Source: FEN-1219 sp963810755 (GTDB lineage Bacteria; Pseudomonadota; Gammaproteobacteria; Steroidobacterales; Rariloculaceae). From it: DNA of 64,000 nt. The position numbers were made by a program, and so were the translations under genes. Where the stretch lies: positions 744,001 through 808,000 of the forward strand of contig CAWEOP010000009.1 of NCBI GenBank assembly GCA_963810755.1, given 5' to 3'. Numbering within the stretch: the first letter of the stretch is position 1; each line of letters opens with the position of its first letter. Below the pieces are notes generated by a model, which did no database searches, was not told the origin of the DNA, and was given only the letters and a program-made list of their open reading frames with translations. This document shows positions 26,539 to 35,112 of the stretch, piece after piece.

Positions 26539-28989
26539 TCAGTCGGACGCGTGCGCTGTGCGAGTCGCCGCGCTCTCGTCCACAAGTTGCTGCTTCATTT
26601 GAAACGGCACGCTGCGCACGATGCCGAGCACCAGCGCGCTGAATCGATAGTCGTCTTTCGCGGCTGCGCGCACGACGCCGCGCACGGCCGGCATGTCCTC
26701 GGGCTCGAGACCGCGGGCGAGCGCGTACGTCATGAGCTTCTGCGTCACGGTGCCCACGAAGATCTCGGGGCGGCTCAAGATCGCTTCGCGCAGCGCGATC
26801 GGCCCCGTGATCGGCGCGCCGCCCGCGAGCGTTCCGCTCGCGTCTATGGCCCGGCCGCCGTCGGTCTCGCGCCACCGGCCGACGGGATCGAAGTTCTCGA
26901 GCGCGAAGCCCGGCGGGTCCATCGTGAGGTGGCAGCCCGCGCAAACGGGGTCCTCGCGATGGCGCTCGAGCCGCTCGCGCACGGTGCGCGGTGCAGCACC
27001 TGCGCCGTTGTCCTCGAGCGCGGGCACGTTCGGCGGCGGCGGGTTCGGCGGCGAGTTGAACACGTTCGTCATGATCCACTTGCCGCGGAACACGGGCGAC
27101 GTGCGATTGGCGACCGACGTCTCGAACAGCACGCTGCCCTGCCCGAGCAATCCGCGGCGGTTCGGATCCGTGAGCGTGACGCGGCGAAACGCGTCGCCGA
27201 ATACGCCGTCGATGCCGTAGTGCGCCGCGAGCCGCTCATTGAGGAACGTGTAGTCGGCGCCGATGAGATCGAGGACGCTCGCGTCGCCTAAGAGCACGCT
27301 CTCGAGGAACAGATCCGTCTCGCGCAGCATGTCCTTGCGCAGGTTGTCGTCCCAGTCCGGGAACTCGAGCAAGTCGGGCGCCTTGGCCGCGATGTTGCGA
27401 AGCTGCAGCCACTGCTCGGCGAAGTTCGCGACGAGCGCGTGCGCGCGCGGATCGGCGAGCATCCGCTTCACCTGCGCCTCGAGCACCTTGGGCTCGCCTA
27501 ACCGGCCCGCGAGCGCATCGTCGAGCAACTCGTCGTCCGGGATGCTGCTCCAGATGAACAGCGCGAGCCGCGACGCGAGCGTCGCGCCGTCGACGCGGTA
27601 CACCGCGCCCGGCGCCGCAGACGAAGCGGGCTCCGCGCCGCGGAACAGGAACTCGGGGCCGCTCAAGATTCGCGCGAGCGCGAGCTGAATTCCGCGGTCG
27701 AAGTCGCGGCCGCCGCCGCTGCCGCGCGCGTAGAACTCGAGCAGGGTTTTGAGATCAGCTTCGGTCACCTGTCGGCCATAGGCCCGGCGCGCGAGGCGGC
27801 CGAGGATCTCTTCCGCGCAGTCGACGTCGCCGATCGAGGGGCGGTCGCCGACCGAAGGCGTGGGCCGGCACGTGAAGATGGCACGACGCACCGGCGTATC
27901 GCCGGAGCTCTTGGAATCGTACGGTCCCGTGACGAGCACCCGCGCGATGCGCGGCCAACCGTAGGCGTCGTTCCCGGGCGGCAGGTCGCTCTTGAACGGC
28001 TGCAGCACGCGCTGCTCGATCGCGAAGCTCTTCATCACGAACGTGAAGCCGAGCCGGTGCTCGCCCGCGCTGATCGGCAAGCGCACGCGGATGCGCTCTT
28101 GAGCCGAAGCGGTCGCACTACCTTGGTCGCGATTCGAGAGCGCGTCGTCGTCGCGGCCGCCGAGCTGCGCGCGATGCACGGGCACTCCGTCGAGCAGCAT
28201 CTCGAACTCGAACGGCGTAGTGAATCCTTCGAGGCCGCGCACCGTGCTCGCGGCCGCCTCCCAGAGCTCGGGGCGGAACTCGTACTCCGCGTCGGTCGGG
28301 AAGTAGTGCTCGACCACGAGGCCGCCCCGCGTGCCGAGCGGCAGACCCTCGATCCAGCGGTTCTGCGAAAGATCCGCTTTGGGCTCGTACTGTGCCGCAC
28401 GCGGCTCCACCGTCGTGTCGCCCACGGCGGTAGCCGCGACGCGCATGCCAACCGTGAGATAGCGCTCCAGCAGCAGCGGCGAAGTCTTGAGCACGTCCGA
28501 GACGTTGTCGAAGCCGTGGCTCGAGCTGTCGGCCGGCAACAGCGAGTCGACGTCGATCGTGAATCCGAGCAGGTCGCGGATCGCGTTGCCGTACTCGGCG
28601 CGGTTCAACCGGTGCAGAGGTTGGCGGCCGGGCTGCGGCGCGGCGGCGGCGGCCGAGTCGAGCGCCGTCTCGAGGTAGCCGACGAGGGCCGCGGCGGTCT
28701 TCGCGTCGGGACGCGGCTCGCCCGGCGGCGGCATCAGGCCGACGTCGAGCTTGTGGATCACCTTCTCCCACACGGCCGGCTTCGCCGCCGCATGAGCGAG
28801 ATCGGCGTTCTCGAGCACGAGCTCGCCTTCCTGCTCGGCCGCGCTGTGACACTCCGTGCAGTAGCGCGAGATCACGGCCTTCTGCTCGGCCGCGAGCTCT
28901 TCCGGCGAGCGCGCGCACGCGCCGCAGAGCAGAGCGGCGAGCGCGAGCGCGCTGCCGCGAGCGGCGAGATCGAACGAGCGCAGCGTCAT
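26539..28989 (-). CDS. DUF1592-type multidomain c-type cytochrome
   Basis: 816 residues. An N-terminal lipoprotein-like signal (LALAALLCGAC) precedes a Planctomycete-type cytochrome segment with heme site CTECH (residues 44-48). DUF1587 (LHRLNRAEYGNAIRDLL), DUF1595, DUF1592 (LALFIWSSIPDDELL), DUF1588 with a second CxxCH (CAGCH in REDPVCAGCHLTMDPPGF) and DUF1585 follow. Such proteins are thought to be periplasmic redox enzymes of unknown substrate. It overlaps the ankyrin gene by 4 bp (ATGA), so it is co-transcribed with it and with the DUF1552 gene. Confidence 0.9.
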   Translation of the reverse strand: MTLRSFDLAARGSALALAALLCGACARSPEELAAEQKAVISRYCTECHSAAEQEGELVLENADLAHAAAKPAVWEKVIHKLDVGLMPPPGEPRPDAKTAAALVGYLETALDSAAAAAPQPGRQPLHRLNRAEYGNAIRDLLGFTIDVDSLLPADSSSHGFDNVSDVLKTSPLLLERYLTVGMRVAATAVGDTTVEPRAAQYEPKADLSQNRWIEGLPLGTRGGLVVEHYFPTDAEYEFRPELWEAAASTVRGLEGFTTPFEFEMLLDGVPVHRAQLGGRDDDALSNRDQGSATASAQERIRVRLPISAGEHRLGFTFVMKSFAIEQRVLQPFKSDLPPGNDAYGWPRIARVLVTGPYDSKSSGDTPVRRAIFTCRPTPSVGDRPSIGDVDCAEEILGRLARRAYGRQVTEADLKTLLEFYARGSGGGRDFDRGIQLALARILSGPEFLFRGAEPASSAAPGAVYRVDGATLASRLALFIWSSIPDDELLDDALAGRLGEPKVLEAQVKRMLADPRAHALVANFAEQWLQLRNIAAKAPDLLEFPDWDDNLRKDMLRETDLFLESVLLGDASVLDLIGADYTFLNERLAAHYGIDGVFGDAFRRVTLTDPNRRGLLGQGSVLFETSVANRTSPVFRGKWIMTNVFNSPPNPPPPNVPALEDNGAGAAPRTVRERLERHREDPVCAGCHLTMDPPGFALENFDPVGRWRETDGGRAIDASGTLAGGAPITGPIALREAILSRPEIFVGTVTQKLMTYALARGLEPEDMPAVRGVVRAAAKDDYRFSALVLGIVRSVPFQMKQQLVDESAATRTAHASD

Positions 28990-30515
28990 CGGGCGGCCGT
29001 CGCCGCGGCGGCGGGACGCGCCGCGGGAGTACCCTCGCGCGCACCGAGCTCGCGCAGCGCGGCGGCGGCCGCGGCGCTTTCGGGCGGCGCGCCGAACATC
29101 GCGGGCGAACGGCCGAGCGCGTAGTCGAGCGGTGTGCGGCCCGTTCGATCCGCGGCGTTCAGATTCGCGCCGTGGGCGGCCAAGTAACGCAGCACGTCGA
29201 CATAGCCGCGCTTCGCGACCGTATGCAGTGCCGTGACGCCGAACCTGTCGGCCCCGTTCACGTCCACGCCGTGCGTTAGCAGGAACTCGGCGGCCGCGAT
29301 CGCGTCGGGCTCGGCCGGCCGCTCGCGGTCGACGATCACGAGCGGAGGAATCTCGGGGCCCGACGTCACCGCGATCAGCGTGGTGAGGCCGTCGGACTCA
29401 GGGAGCTTCGGATCGGCGCCGGCTTCGACGAGGATGCGCATCGCCTCGACGTCCGCGGAGCGCGCGGCGCGGATCAGCGCCGTGTCGACGGGTTTCGTCG
29501 GAATCTGGCCGAAGCCCGGATCGCGGTCGGGCAGCGGCAGCGGCGGCCGGTCCATGACATCGGCCCCGCGAGCGAGCAGCGCGCTCAAGAGCTCGAGCTC
29601 GGTCACGGTGCCCGTGGGATGAACGTGCGGACCGAGCAACGGCACACGATTGCGCGCGTCAACGATCGAATAGAGCGCCCCGCCCTTCGTGCTCGCGCCC
29701 GCATCGACGAGCAGCTTCGCCGCGTCGTAGTGAAGGTTGTGGATCGCGACGACGAGCGGCGTGAAACCTTCCGGCGTCGCGGTCTCGATGTTCGCGTGCG
29801 CTTCGATCAACACGCGCAGCGCGCCGGTCGCGCCTTGGCGCGCCGCGAGCAGCACGGCCGTCATGCCACCCGCCGGGAACTCGACGTTGAAGCGCGCCGC
29901 CGGCAATCGCGCCGGCAGGTCGCTCAGTGGTGTCTTCGCGTTCACGTCGGCGCCGGCCGCGATCAACGCGCGCGCGACCTCCGCTCGGTCGTGTGCGGCC
30001 GCGTACATCAGCGGAGTCTGTCCCTGCCAGCGCTCCACGACGTTGACGTTCGCGCCGTGCTCGATCAGGAGCCGCACGGCCGCGACACCGTTCGTGCGCG
30101 CGGCGAGCATGAGCGGCGTCTCGCCCTCGGGCAGCGCGAGATCGACTTCGGCGCCGCCGTCGAGCAGTGCTTGGATGAGCGCGGGATCGGCGACGAGCGC
30201 CGCTTCGTGCAGCGGCGCGACGCCGTAGCGGTTCGCGGCGTTCGGGTTGGCACCCGCGTCGAGCAGCGTCCGAACGGTGACGATGTCGGAGAGGTGCGCG
30301 GCGTAGAGAAGCGGCGTCGCATCGTCGACGTCGCGCGAGTCGACTTCGGCTCCTTGGGTGAGCAGCGAGCGGACCGCGGCTGCATCGCGCTGTTGCACGG
30401 CCTCGAGCAGCGTCGCACCGTGCGCCGCCACACTACCGAACGCCAACAACATGGCAATGCACGAGGCACCAGGTGATTTCCGACTCACCAGGATGGGTCT
30501 TGCTGTGTTCACCAC
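28986..30515 (-). CDS. Exported ankyrin-repeat protein
   Basis: 509 residues from a GTG start: signal peptide (SCIAMLLAFGSVAAHGA) followed by about ten ankyrin repeats of the form DA.PLLYAA...V..LLDAGANPN, with longer inserts between repeats 6 and 8 (residues ~265-330). The C-terminal ~30 residues are Ala-rich. Ankyrin repeats bind proteins; in the periplasm this one may scaffold the DUF1592/DUF1552 pair encoded downstream with a 4-bp overlap. The ankyrin-DUF1592-DUF1552 grouping recurs in other genomes to my knowledge; the role is not established. Confidence 0.85.
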   Translation of the reverse strand: MVNTARPILVSRKSPGASCIAMLLAFGSVAAHGATLLEAVQQRDAAAVRSLLTQGAEVDSRDVDDATPLLYAAHLSDIVTVRTLLDAGANPNAANRYGVAPLHEAALVADPALIQALLDGGAEVDLALPEGETPLMLAARTNGVAAVRLLIEHGANVNVVERWQGQTPLMYAAAHDRAEVARALIAAGADVNAKTPLSDLPARLPAARFNVEFPAGGMTAVLLAARQGATGALRVLIEAHANIETATPEGFTPLVVAIHNLHYDAAKLLVDAGASTKGGALYSIVDARNRVPLLGPHVHPTGTVTELELLSALLARGADVMDRPPLPLPDRDPGFGQIPTKPVDTALIRAARSADVEAMRILVEAGADPKLPESDGLTTLIAVTSGPEIPPLVIVDRERPAEPDAIAAAEFLLTHGVDVNGADRFGVTALHTVAKRGYVDVLRYLAAHGANLNAADRTGRTPLDYALGRSPAMFGAPPESAAAAAALRELGAREGTPAARPAAAATAAR

Positions 30516-30568
30516 GACGCCCCGTATTTGTGATTGGCGAGTCAGTTAACTACTCCGAAACGCACGTG

Positions 30569-31369
30569 TCAACCGCCGCCGAATCGATACGACGCCATTG
30601 CAATTCCCATGGCCACATCCAGGAAATCGCGTCGGCCGAGGTCGTCACCCGCGGCACCCGCGGCGACCATCAGCGGAATGAGGTGATCTTCGCGAGGATG
30701 CGCCGACCGCGCGCTCGGGGCTTGCTCCCACGAGGAGAGCTCTCGGTTGCGCGTTTCCACGTCCGAGCTCGCAACGACACGAGTCAGCCATTGCTCGAAT
30801 ACTTGCGATACCTGCGTGCCGCCGCCGCTAAAGCCGCGCATGTTGTGATAACTGAGGCCGCTGCCGACGATCAGAACACCCTCGGTGCGCAGCGGCTGCA
30901 GCGCCGCGCCCATGCGCAGGTGTTCCTGCGGGTCCAGCGTGTTCTTGAGCGACAGCTGCACCACGGGGATGTTCGCCTCCGGGTACATCAAGCTGAGCGG
31001 CACGAACGTGCCGTGGTCGAATCCGCGCGCAGCATCGGTGTGCGTATCGATTCCCGCCGCGGCCAACACGTCCTGGACGCGTCGCGCTACGACCGGAGAA
31101 CCGGGCGCTGGATACTTGATCCGATAGGTGTGCTCCGGGAAACCGTAGTAGTCGTACAGCATGGGCGGATGCTCCGCGGTTCCCACGGTGAACTCGGGCT
31201 CCTCCCAATGCCCCGAGACGGACAACACGCACTTTGGTGCGGCGGGCAGCGTCGCCGGCAGGTTGCTGAGCCAATGAACCGAACCCGCGAACATCGCGCG
31301 CATCTCGTCGATATAGGGCCACGGTCCCCCGCCGTGAGAGACGAAGAAGGTCGGAAGTTTCTGTTGCAT
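30569..31369 (-). CDS. DODA-type class III extradiol dioxygenase family protein
   Basis: 266 residues, the usual length of YgiD/4,5-DOPA-dioxygenase relatives. Metal and acid/base residues are seen in FVSHGGGPWP, SGHWEE, YPAPGSP, GFDHGTFVP and HPREDHLIPL. Bacterial members open catechol rings at the extradiol position. It is divergent from the gene for glutaryl-CoA dehydrogenase, but no other aromatic pathway gene is adjacent, so the physiological catechol is unknown. The ATG at 31369 gives the canonical N-terminus. Confidence 0.85.
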   Translation of the reverse strand: MQQKLPTFFVSHGGGPWPYIDEMRAMFAGSVHWLSNLPATLPAAPKCVLSVSGHWEEPEFTVGTAEHPPMLYDYYGFPEHTYRIKYPAPGSPVVARRVQDVLAAAGIDTHTDAARGFDHGTFVPLSLMYPEANIPVVQLSLKNTLDPQEHLRMGAALQPLRTEGVLIVGSGLSYHNMRGFSGGGTQVSQVFEQWLTRVVASSDVETRNRELSSWEQAPSARSAHPREDHLIPLMVAAGAAGDDLGRRDFLDVAMGIAMASYRFGGG

Positions 31370-31519
31370 TGGCGTGCTCCGCGAGCTCTGGCCGATGTAG
31401 TGTACGCGGGGGATCCGCCGTGCGGTGCGATCGGAAACGCTCTCGAGCGGCTGCGCGACGGCTCCATCGCGCAGCTCGGACCACCTCGCAGTTCTGGAGC
31501 GAGCTATAGGAATCGAATC

Positions 31520-32698
31520 ATGGCAGCCAAAGCGACTTTCGACCGCGACGATCCACTGTTGCTCGACGCGCAGCTGAGCGACGACGAACGCGCGGTGCGC
31601 GACGCGGCGCGCGCATTCTGCCAGCAGAAGCTAGCGCCGCGGGTACTCGAAGCGTTCCGCCACGAGAAGGCGGACGCCGCGGTCTTTCGCGAGATGGGCG
31701 CGCTCGGCTTGCTCGGCGCCACGATTCCCGAGCGTTACGGCGGCGCCGCTCTGAATTACGTCTGCTACGGGCTGATCGCACGCGAGGTCGAAAGCGTCGA
31801 TTCCGGTTATCGATCGATGATGAGCGTGCAGTCGTCGCTCGTGATGCTGCCGATCAACGAATTCGGGAGTGAGGCCACGAAGCAGAAGTATTTGCCGAAG
31901 CTCGCCACAGGCGAGCTGATCGGCTGCTTCGGCCTCACCGAACCGAATCACGGCTCCGATCCCGGGAGCATGATCACGCGCGCGACGAAAGTCTCGGGCG
32001 GCTGGTCGCTGAGCGGCTCGAAGACCTGGATCTCGAACAGCCCGATCGCCGACGTGTTCGTCGTGTGGGCCAAGGACGACGAAGGAGCGATCCGCGGCTT
32101 CGTGCTCGACAAGGGCGCGAAGGGGCTGTCGGCGCCGCCGATCCACGGCAAGGTCGGATTACGGACCAGCATCACGGGCGAGGTGGTGATGGACCACGTG
32201 TTCTGCTCCGACGAGAACGCGTTTCCCGATGTCCGCGGGCTCAAAGGGCCGTTCACGTGTCTCGACAGCGCACGCTATGGGATCTGCTGGGGCGCGCTCG
32301 GCGCGGCCGAGGACTGCTACCGGCGCGCGCGCCAATACGTGCTCGACCGCAAGCAGTTCGGCAAACCGCTCGCAGCCAATCAGCTGATCCAAAAGAAGCT
32401 CGCCGACATGCTGACGGAAATCGCTCTCGGGCTGCAGGCGTGCTTGCGCATGGGCCGCATGCGCGACGAAGGCAGCGCCCCGGTCGAGGTGACGAGCATC
32501 CTCAAGCGCAACAGTTGCGGCAAGGCGCTCGAGATCGCGCGCACGGCGCGCGACATGTTGGGCGGCAACGGCATCAGCGACGAGTTCGGCGTCGCGCGCC
32601 ATCTCGTCAACCTCGAGGTGGTCAACACGTACGAGGGCACGCACGATATCCATGCGCTGATCCTGGGGCGGGCAATCACCGGGATCGCCGCGTTCTGA
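31520..32698 (+). CDS. gcdH: Glutaryl-CoA dehydrogenase
   Basis: 392 residues of the acyl-CoA dehydrogenase family. SGYRSMMSVQSSLVM (the Arg that binds the glutaryl carboxylate), CFGLTEPNHGSDPGSM and KTWISNSPIADVFVVWAK (FAD), and the catalytic Glu in NTYEGTHDIHALILGRAITG are all typical of GcdH. It oxidises and decarboxylates glutaryl-CoA to crotonyl-CoA in lysine, tryptophan and aromatic breakdown. The frame is open far upstream; the ATG at 31520 (MAAKATFDRDDP) is the family start. No partner CoA-transferase or LysR gene flanks it. Confidence 0.94.
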   Translation: MAAKATFDRDDPLLLDAQLSDDERAVRDAARAFCQQKLAPRVLEAFRHEKADAAVFREMGALGLLGATIPERYGGAALNYVCYGLIAREVESVDSGYRSMMSVQSSLVMLPINEFGSEATKQKYLPKLATGELIGCFGLTEPNHGSDPGSMITRATKVSGGWSLSGSKTWISNSPIADVFVVWAKDDEGAIRGFVLDKGAKGLSAPPIHGKVGLRTSITGEVVMDHVFCSDENAFPDVRGLKGPFTCLDSARYGICWGALGAAEDCYRRARQYVLDRKQFGKPLAANQLIQKKLADMLTEIALGLQACLRMGRMRDEGSAPVEVTSILKRNSCGKALEIARTARDMLGGNGISDEFGVARHLVNLEVVNTYEGTHDIHALILGRAITGIAAF

Positions 32699-32756
32699 TC
32701 TCTACCTGAGCTCTCGCCGTACGGCGGCTGGCAACACGCGCGCTCGAGGGCGCGAA

Positions 32757-33644
32757 TCAGAGGATCCTGTCCGCCCGGTTGTAGACGTTGAACCGCCCGG
32801 GCTTCAAGAACCCCACGAGCGTCATTCCGAACTCCTGCGCGAGCTCCACCGCGAGCGACGACGGCGCGCCCACTGCCGCGACGAACGCGCAGCCCGCGAT
32901 CTTCGCCTTTTGCATGAGCTCGAAGCTCGCTCGGCCGCTCACGACTAACCCAAAATCCGTGAGCGGCACGCGCCCGTCGAGCAACGCACGGCCGATGAGC
33001 TTGTCGAGCGCGTTGTGGCGGCCGACGTCTTCGCGGACGGCGCTGATCTTCCCGCTCGCGTCGAACAGCCCCGACGCGTGCAGCCCGCCGGTCTGCTCGA
33101 ACACCGCCTGCTCCGTTTTCAACAGAGCGGGCAGCGCGCCGAGCGGCTCGGCGCCGATTCGAACTCCCGACGAATGCAAGTCGAAGCGCCCCTGAACCGC
33201 GACCGATTCGATCGACGCCTTGCCGCAGATCCCGCAGCTCGACGACGTGTAGAAATGACGCTCGAGGCGCTTGAAGTCGACCTTGACGCCGGGCGCGAGG
33301 TCGACGCGCACGACGTTGACGAGGCCGTTCGGCCCGACCTCGCCGCGCGGCACGACGCCTTGCACTTCGGCGCGATCGTGGATGATGCCTTCGGTGAACA
33401 GGAATCCCACGGCGAGGTCCTCGTCGTGACCCGGCGTCCGCATTGTGATCGAGACCTCTTCCTCGGCGCGGCTGCCGTCGGCGCGCGAGTAGCCGAGCCG
33501 GATTCCGAGCGGCTCCTCGGTAGCGACCATGTCGGTATCGACGGCCGCCGGCGCGCCGACGCGCTGCACGGTGAAACGCCGCACGGATTGCCGCCGGCCT
33601 GCTTCGTCCGTTTCGTTCATTGGTTGACGCTCATCGGTCCGCAT
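32757..33644 (-). CDS. fdhD: Formate dehydrogenase accessory sulfurtransferase FdhD
   Basis: Up to 295 residues. The CGICG motif (Cys137/Cys140) carries the persulfide that sulfurates the molybdenum cofactor of formate dehydrogenase; LAVGFLFTEGII, REDVGRHNALDKLIG and SGRASFELMQKA are also standard. It closes the fds operon, which fits its role as maturase for FdsA. An ATG at 33620 is an alternative start; neither has a good ribosome-binding site. Confidence 0.93.
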   Translation of the reverse strand: MRTDERQPMNETDEAGRRQSVRRFTVQRVGAPAAVDTDMVATEEPLGIRLGYSRADGSRAEEEVSITMRTPGHDEDLAVGFLFTEGIIHDRAEVQGVVPRGEVGPNGLVNVVRVDLAPGVKVDFKRLERHFYTSSSCGICGKASIESVAVQGRFDLHSSGVRIGAEPLGALPALLKTEQAVFEQTGGLHASGLFDASGKISAVREDVGRHNALDKLIGRALLDGRVPLTDFGLVVSGRASFELMQKAKIAGCAFVAAVGAPSSLAVELAQEFGMTLVGFLKPGRFNVYNRADRIL

Positions 33645-33683
33645 TCGAGGTTCGAAGCTCTTCGAGCGGCACGCGCACGGAGG

Positions 33684-34850
33684 TCAGCCCGCGCCGACCT
33701 TTTGGATCAGGCTCGAATCGATGTCGCGCAAACTTGCGACGCCGAGCAGCGCCATGTCGCGCGCGATCTCGGTCTTCAAGATTTTCAACGCCTGAGTGAC
33801 GCCGGCTTCCCCGCCCGCACCAAGTCCGTAGAGATGCGGACGGCCCGCAGAGCATGCGCGCGCACCAAGCGCGAGTGCCTTGAGCACGTGCGTGCCGCGG
33901 CGCACGCCGCCATCCAAGATCACCTCGAGCCGGTCGCCGGCCGCGTCGACGACTTCCTTGAGCATGTCGAACGGCGCGGGCGCGAAGTCGAGCTGGCGGC
34001 CGCCGTGGTTGCTGACCATCACCGCGGTCGCACCGATGTCGGCCGCGCGCTTCGCATCGGCGCCGGTCATGATGCCCTTGATCGCGAAGGGGCCGCCCCA
34101 TTCCTTGATCATCCACTCAGCGTCCTTCCAGGTCACGCTGCGGTCGATCTGGGCGTTCAGGAACTGAATGACTCCGCCGAGCTTGTCGCTCCCGGGCGGC
34201 GGGCGATGCGCGATGTTCGCGACTTCGATCTTCGGCGTCGTGAGGTGCTTGTACACCCACTTCGGCTTCATCGCGATGTCGATGAGGCTCATCAGCGCTA
34301 GCTTCGGCGGCACAGTCATGCCGGTCGCGATGTCGCGCTCGCGGTTACCGGACACCGTCACGTCCACCGTGAGCTGCAACGCGACGTAGCCCGAGTCTTT
34401 CGCACGCTGCACGAACTCGAGGCTCAGGCTTCGGTCCTTGAACATGTACACCTGGAAGACCTTCGGACCCGCTGACAACTTCGCCGCGTCCTCGATCTTG
34501 GTCGACGAGACGCTCGACAGCGAGAAGATCGTGCCGCTCGCGTGCGCGGCGCGCGCCGTCGCGCCCTCGCCTTCGTGATGAAACAACCGCTGGAGCGCCG
34601 TGGGCGAGCAGAAGAACGGCCAGTCGATCTTTTGCCCGAACAGCGTCGTCGACATGTCGATTTTCGAAACGTCGACGAGCGCACGCGGACGGAACTCGTA
34701 AGCGTCGAACGCGGCGGTGTTGCGGCGCAAGGTCCACTCGTCGTCGGCCGCGCCGTCGATGTAGTGGAACATCGGCGCGGGCATCTTCTGCTTTGCTAGC
34801 TTGCGCAGCTCCGCGATGTTGTAGCAGCGTTCGACACGCTTGCGGGACAT
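33684..34850 (-). CDS. FMN-dependent alpha-hydroxyacid oxidase/dehydrogenase (LldD family)
   Basis: 388 residues, full length for the family. MFHYIDGAADDEWTLRRN, the FMN-binding SPTALQRLFHHEGE, QLTVDVTVSGNRERD and the catalytic His plus substrate Arg in VMVSNHGGRQLD, followed by ILDGGVRRGTHVLKALALGA, identify it. It oxidises an L-2-hydroxyacid (lactate, glycolate or similar) to the 2-oxoacid. It sits between fdsD (21 bp away) and fdhD (39 bp away) in the formate dehydrogenase operon, which is unusual. Confidence 0.92.
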   Translation of the reverse strand: MSRKRVERCYNIAELRKLAKQKMPAPMFHYIDGAADDEWTLRRNTAAFDAYEFRPRALVDVSKIDMSTTLFGQKIDWPFFCSPTALQRLFHHEGEGATARAAHASGTIFSLSSVSSTKIEDAAKLSAGPKVFQVYMFKDRSLSLEFVQRAKDSGYVALQLTVDVTVSGNRERDIATGMTVPPKLALMSLIDIAMKPKWVYKHLTTPKIEVANIAHRPPPGSDKLGGVIQFLNAQIDRSVTWKDAEWMIKEWGGPFAIKGIMTGADAKRAADIGATAVMVSNHGGRQLDFAPAPFDMLKEVVDAAGDRLEVILDGGVRRGTHVLKALALGARACSAGRPHLYGLGAGGEAGVTQALKILKTEIARDMALLGVASLRDIDSSLIQKVGAG

Positions 34851-34871
34851 GGCTGCTCGCTTTCGCGGCGG

Positions 34872-35099
34872 TTAGAGGCCGCTCGTCGGCATGACGAGCT
34901 TGTCGACGGCACTCGCGGCAACGGGCGAAAGCTCGACCAGCTTCTTCTTGTGACCCTCGATGATCGCGGCGCGCATTGCCGGCGTCCAGAACCGCGTCAA
35001 GTGATCGGCGACGACCGCGGCGACCTTGTCTTTGTTAGGCCCATAGTCGCTGTTCGCGGCGATTTGATTCGCCATCTTGACGAGCTTGTCGATGTCCAT
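34872..35099 (-). CDS. fdsD: Formate dehydrogenase delta subunit
   Basis: 75 residues matching FdsD: MDIDKLVKMANQIAANSD, then a conserved DHLTRFWTPAMRAAI segment. FdsD is a small protein needed with FdsC/FdhD for assembly of the Mo-containing alpha subunit. It follows fdsA by 13 bp. Confidence 0.92.
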   Translation of the reverse strand: MDIDKLVKMANQIAANSDYGPNKDKVAAVVADHLTRFWTPAMRAAIIEGHKKKLVELSPVAASAVDKLVMPTSGL

Positions 35100-35112
35100 C
35101 GCGGGTGCGGCG

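Noticed and set aside
32699..32756. Bidirectional terminator between gcdH and fdhD
   Set aside because: Short GC palindromes are present (around CGCCGTACGGCG), but there is no T tract on either strand.
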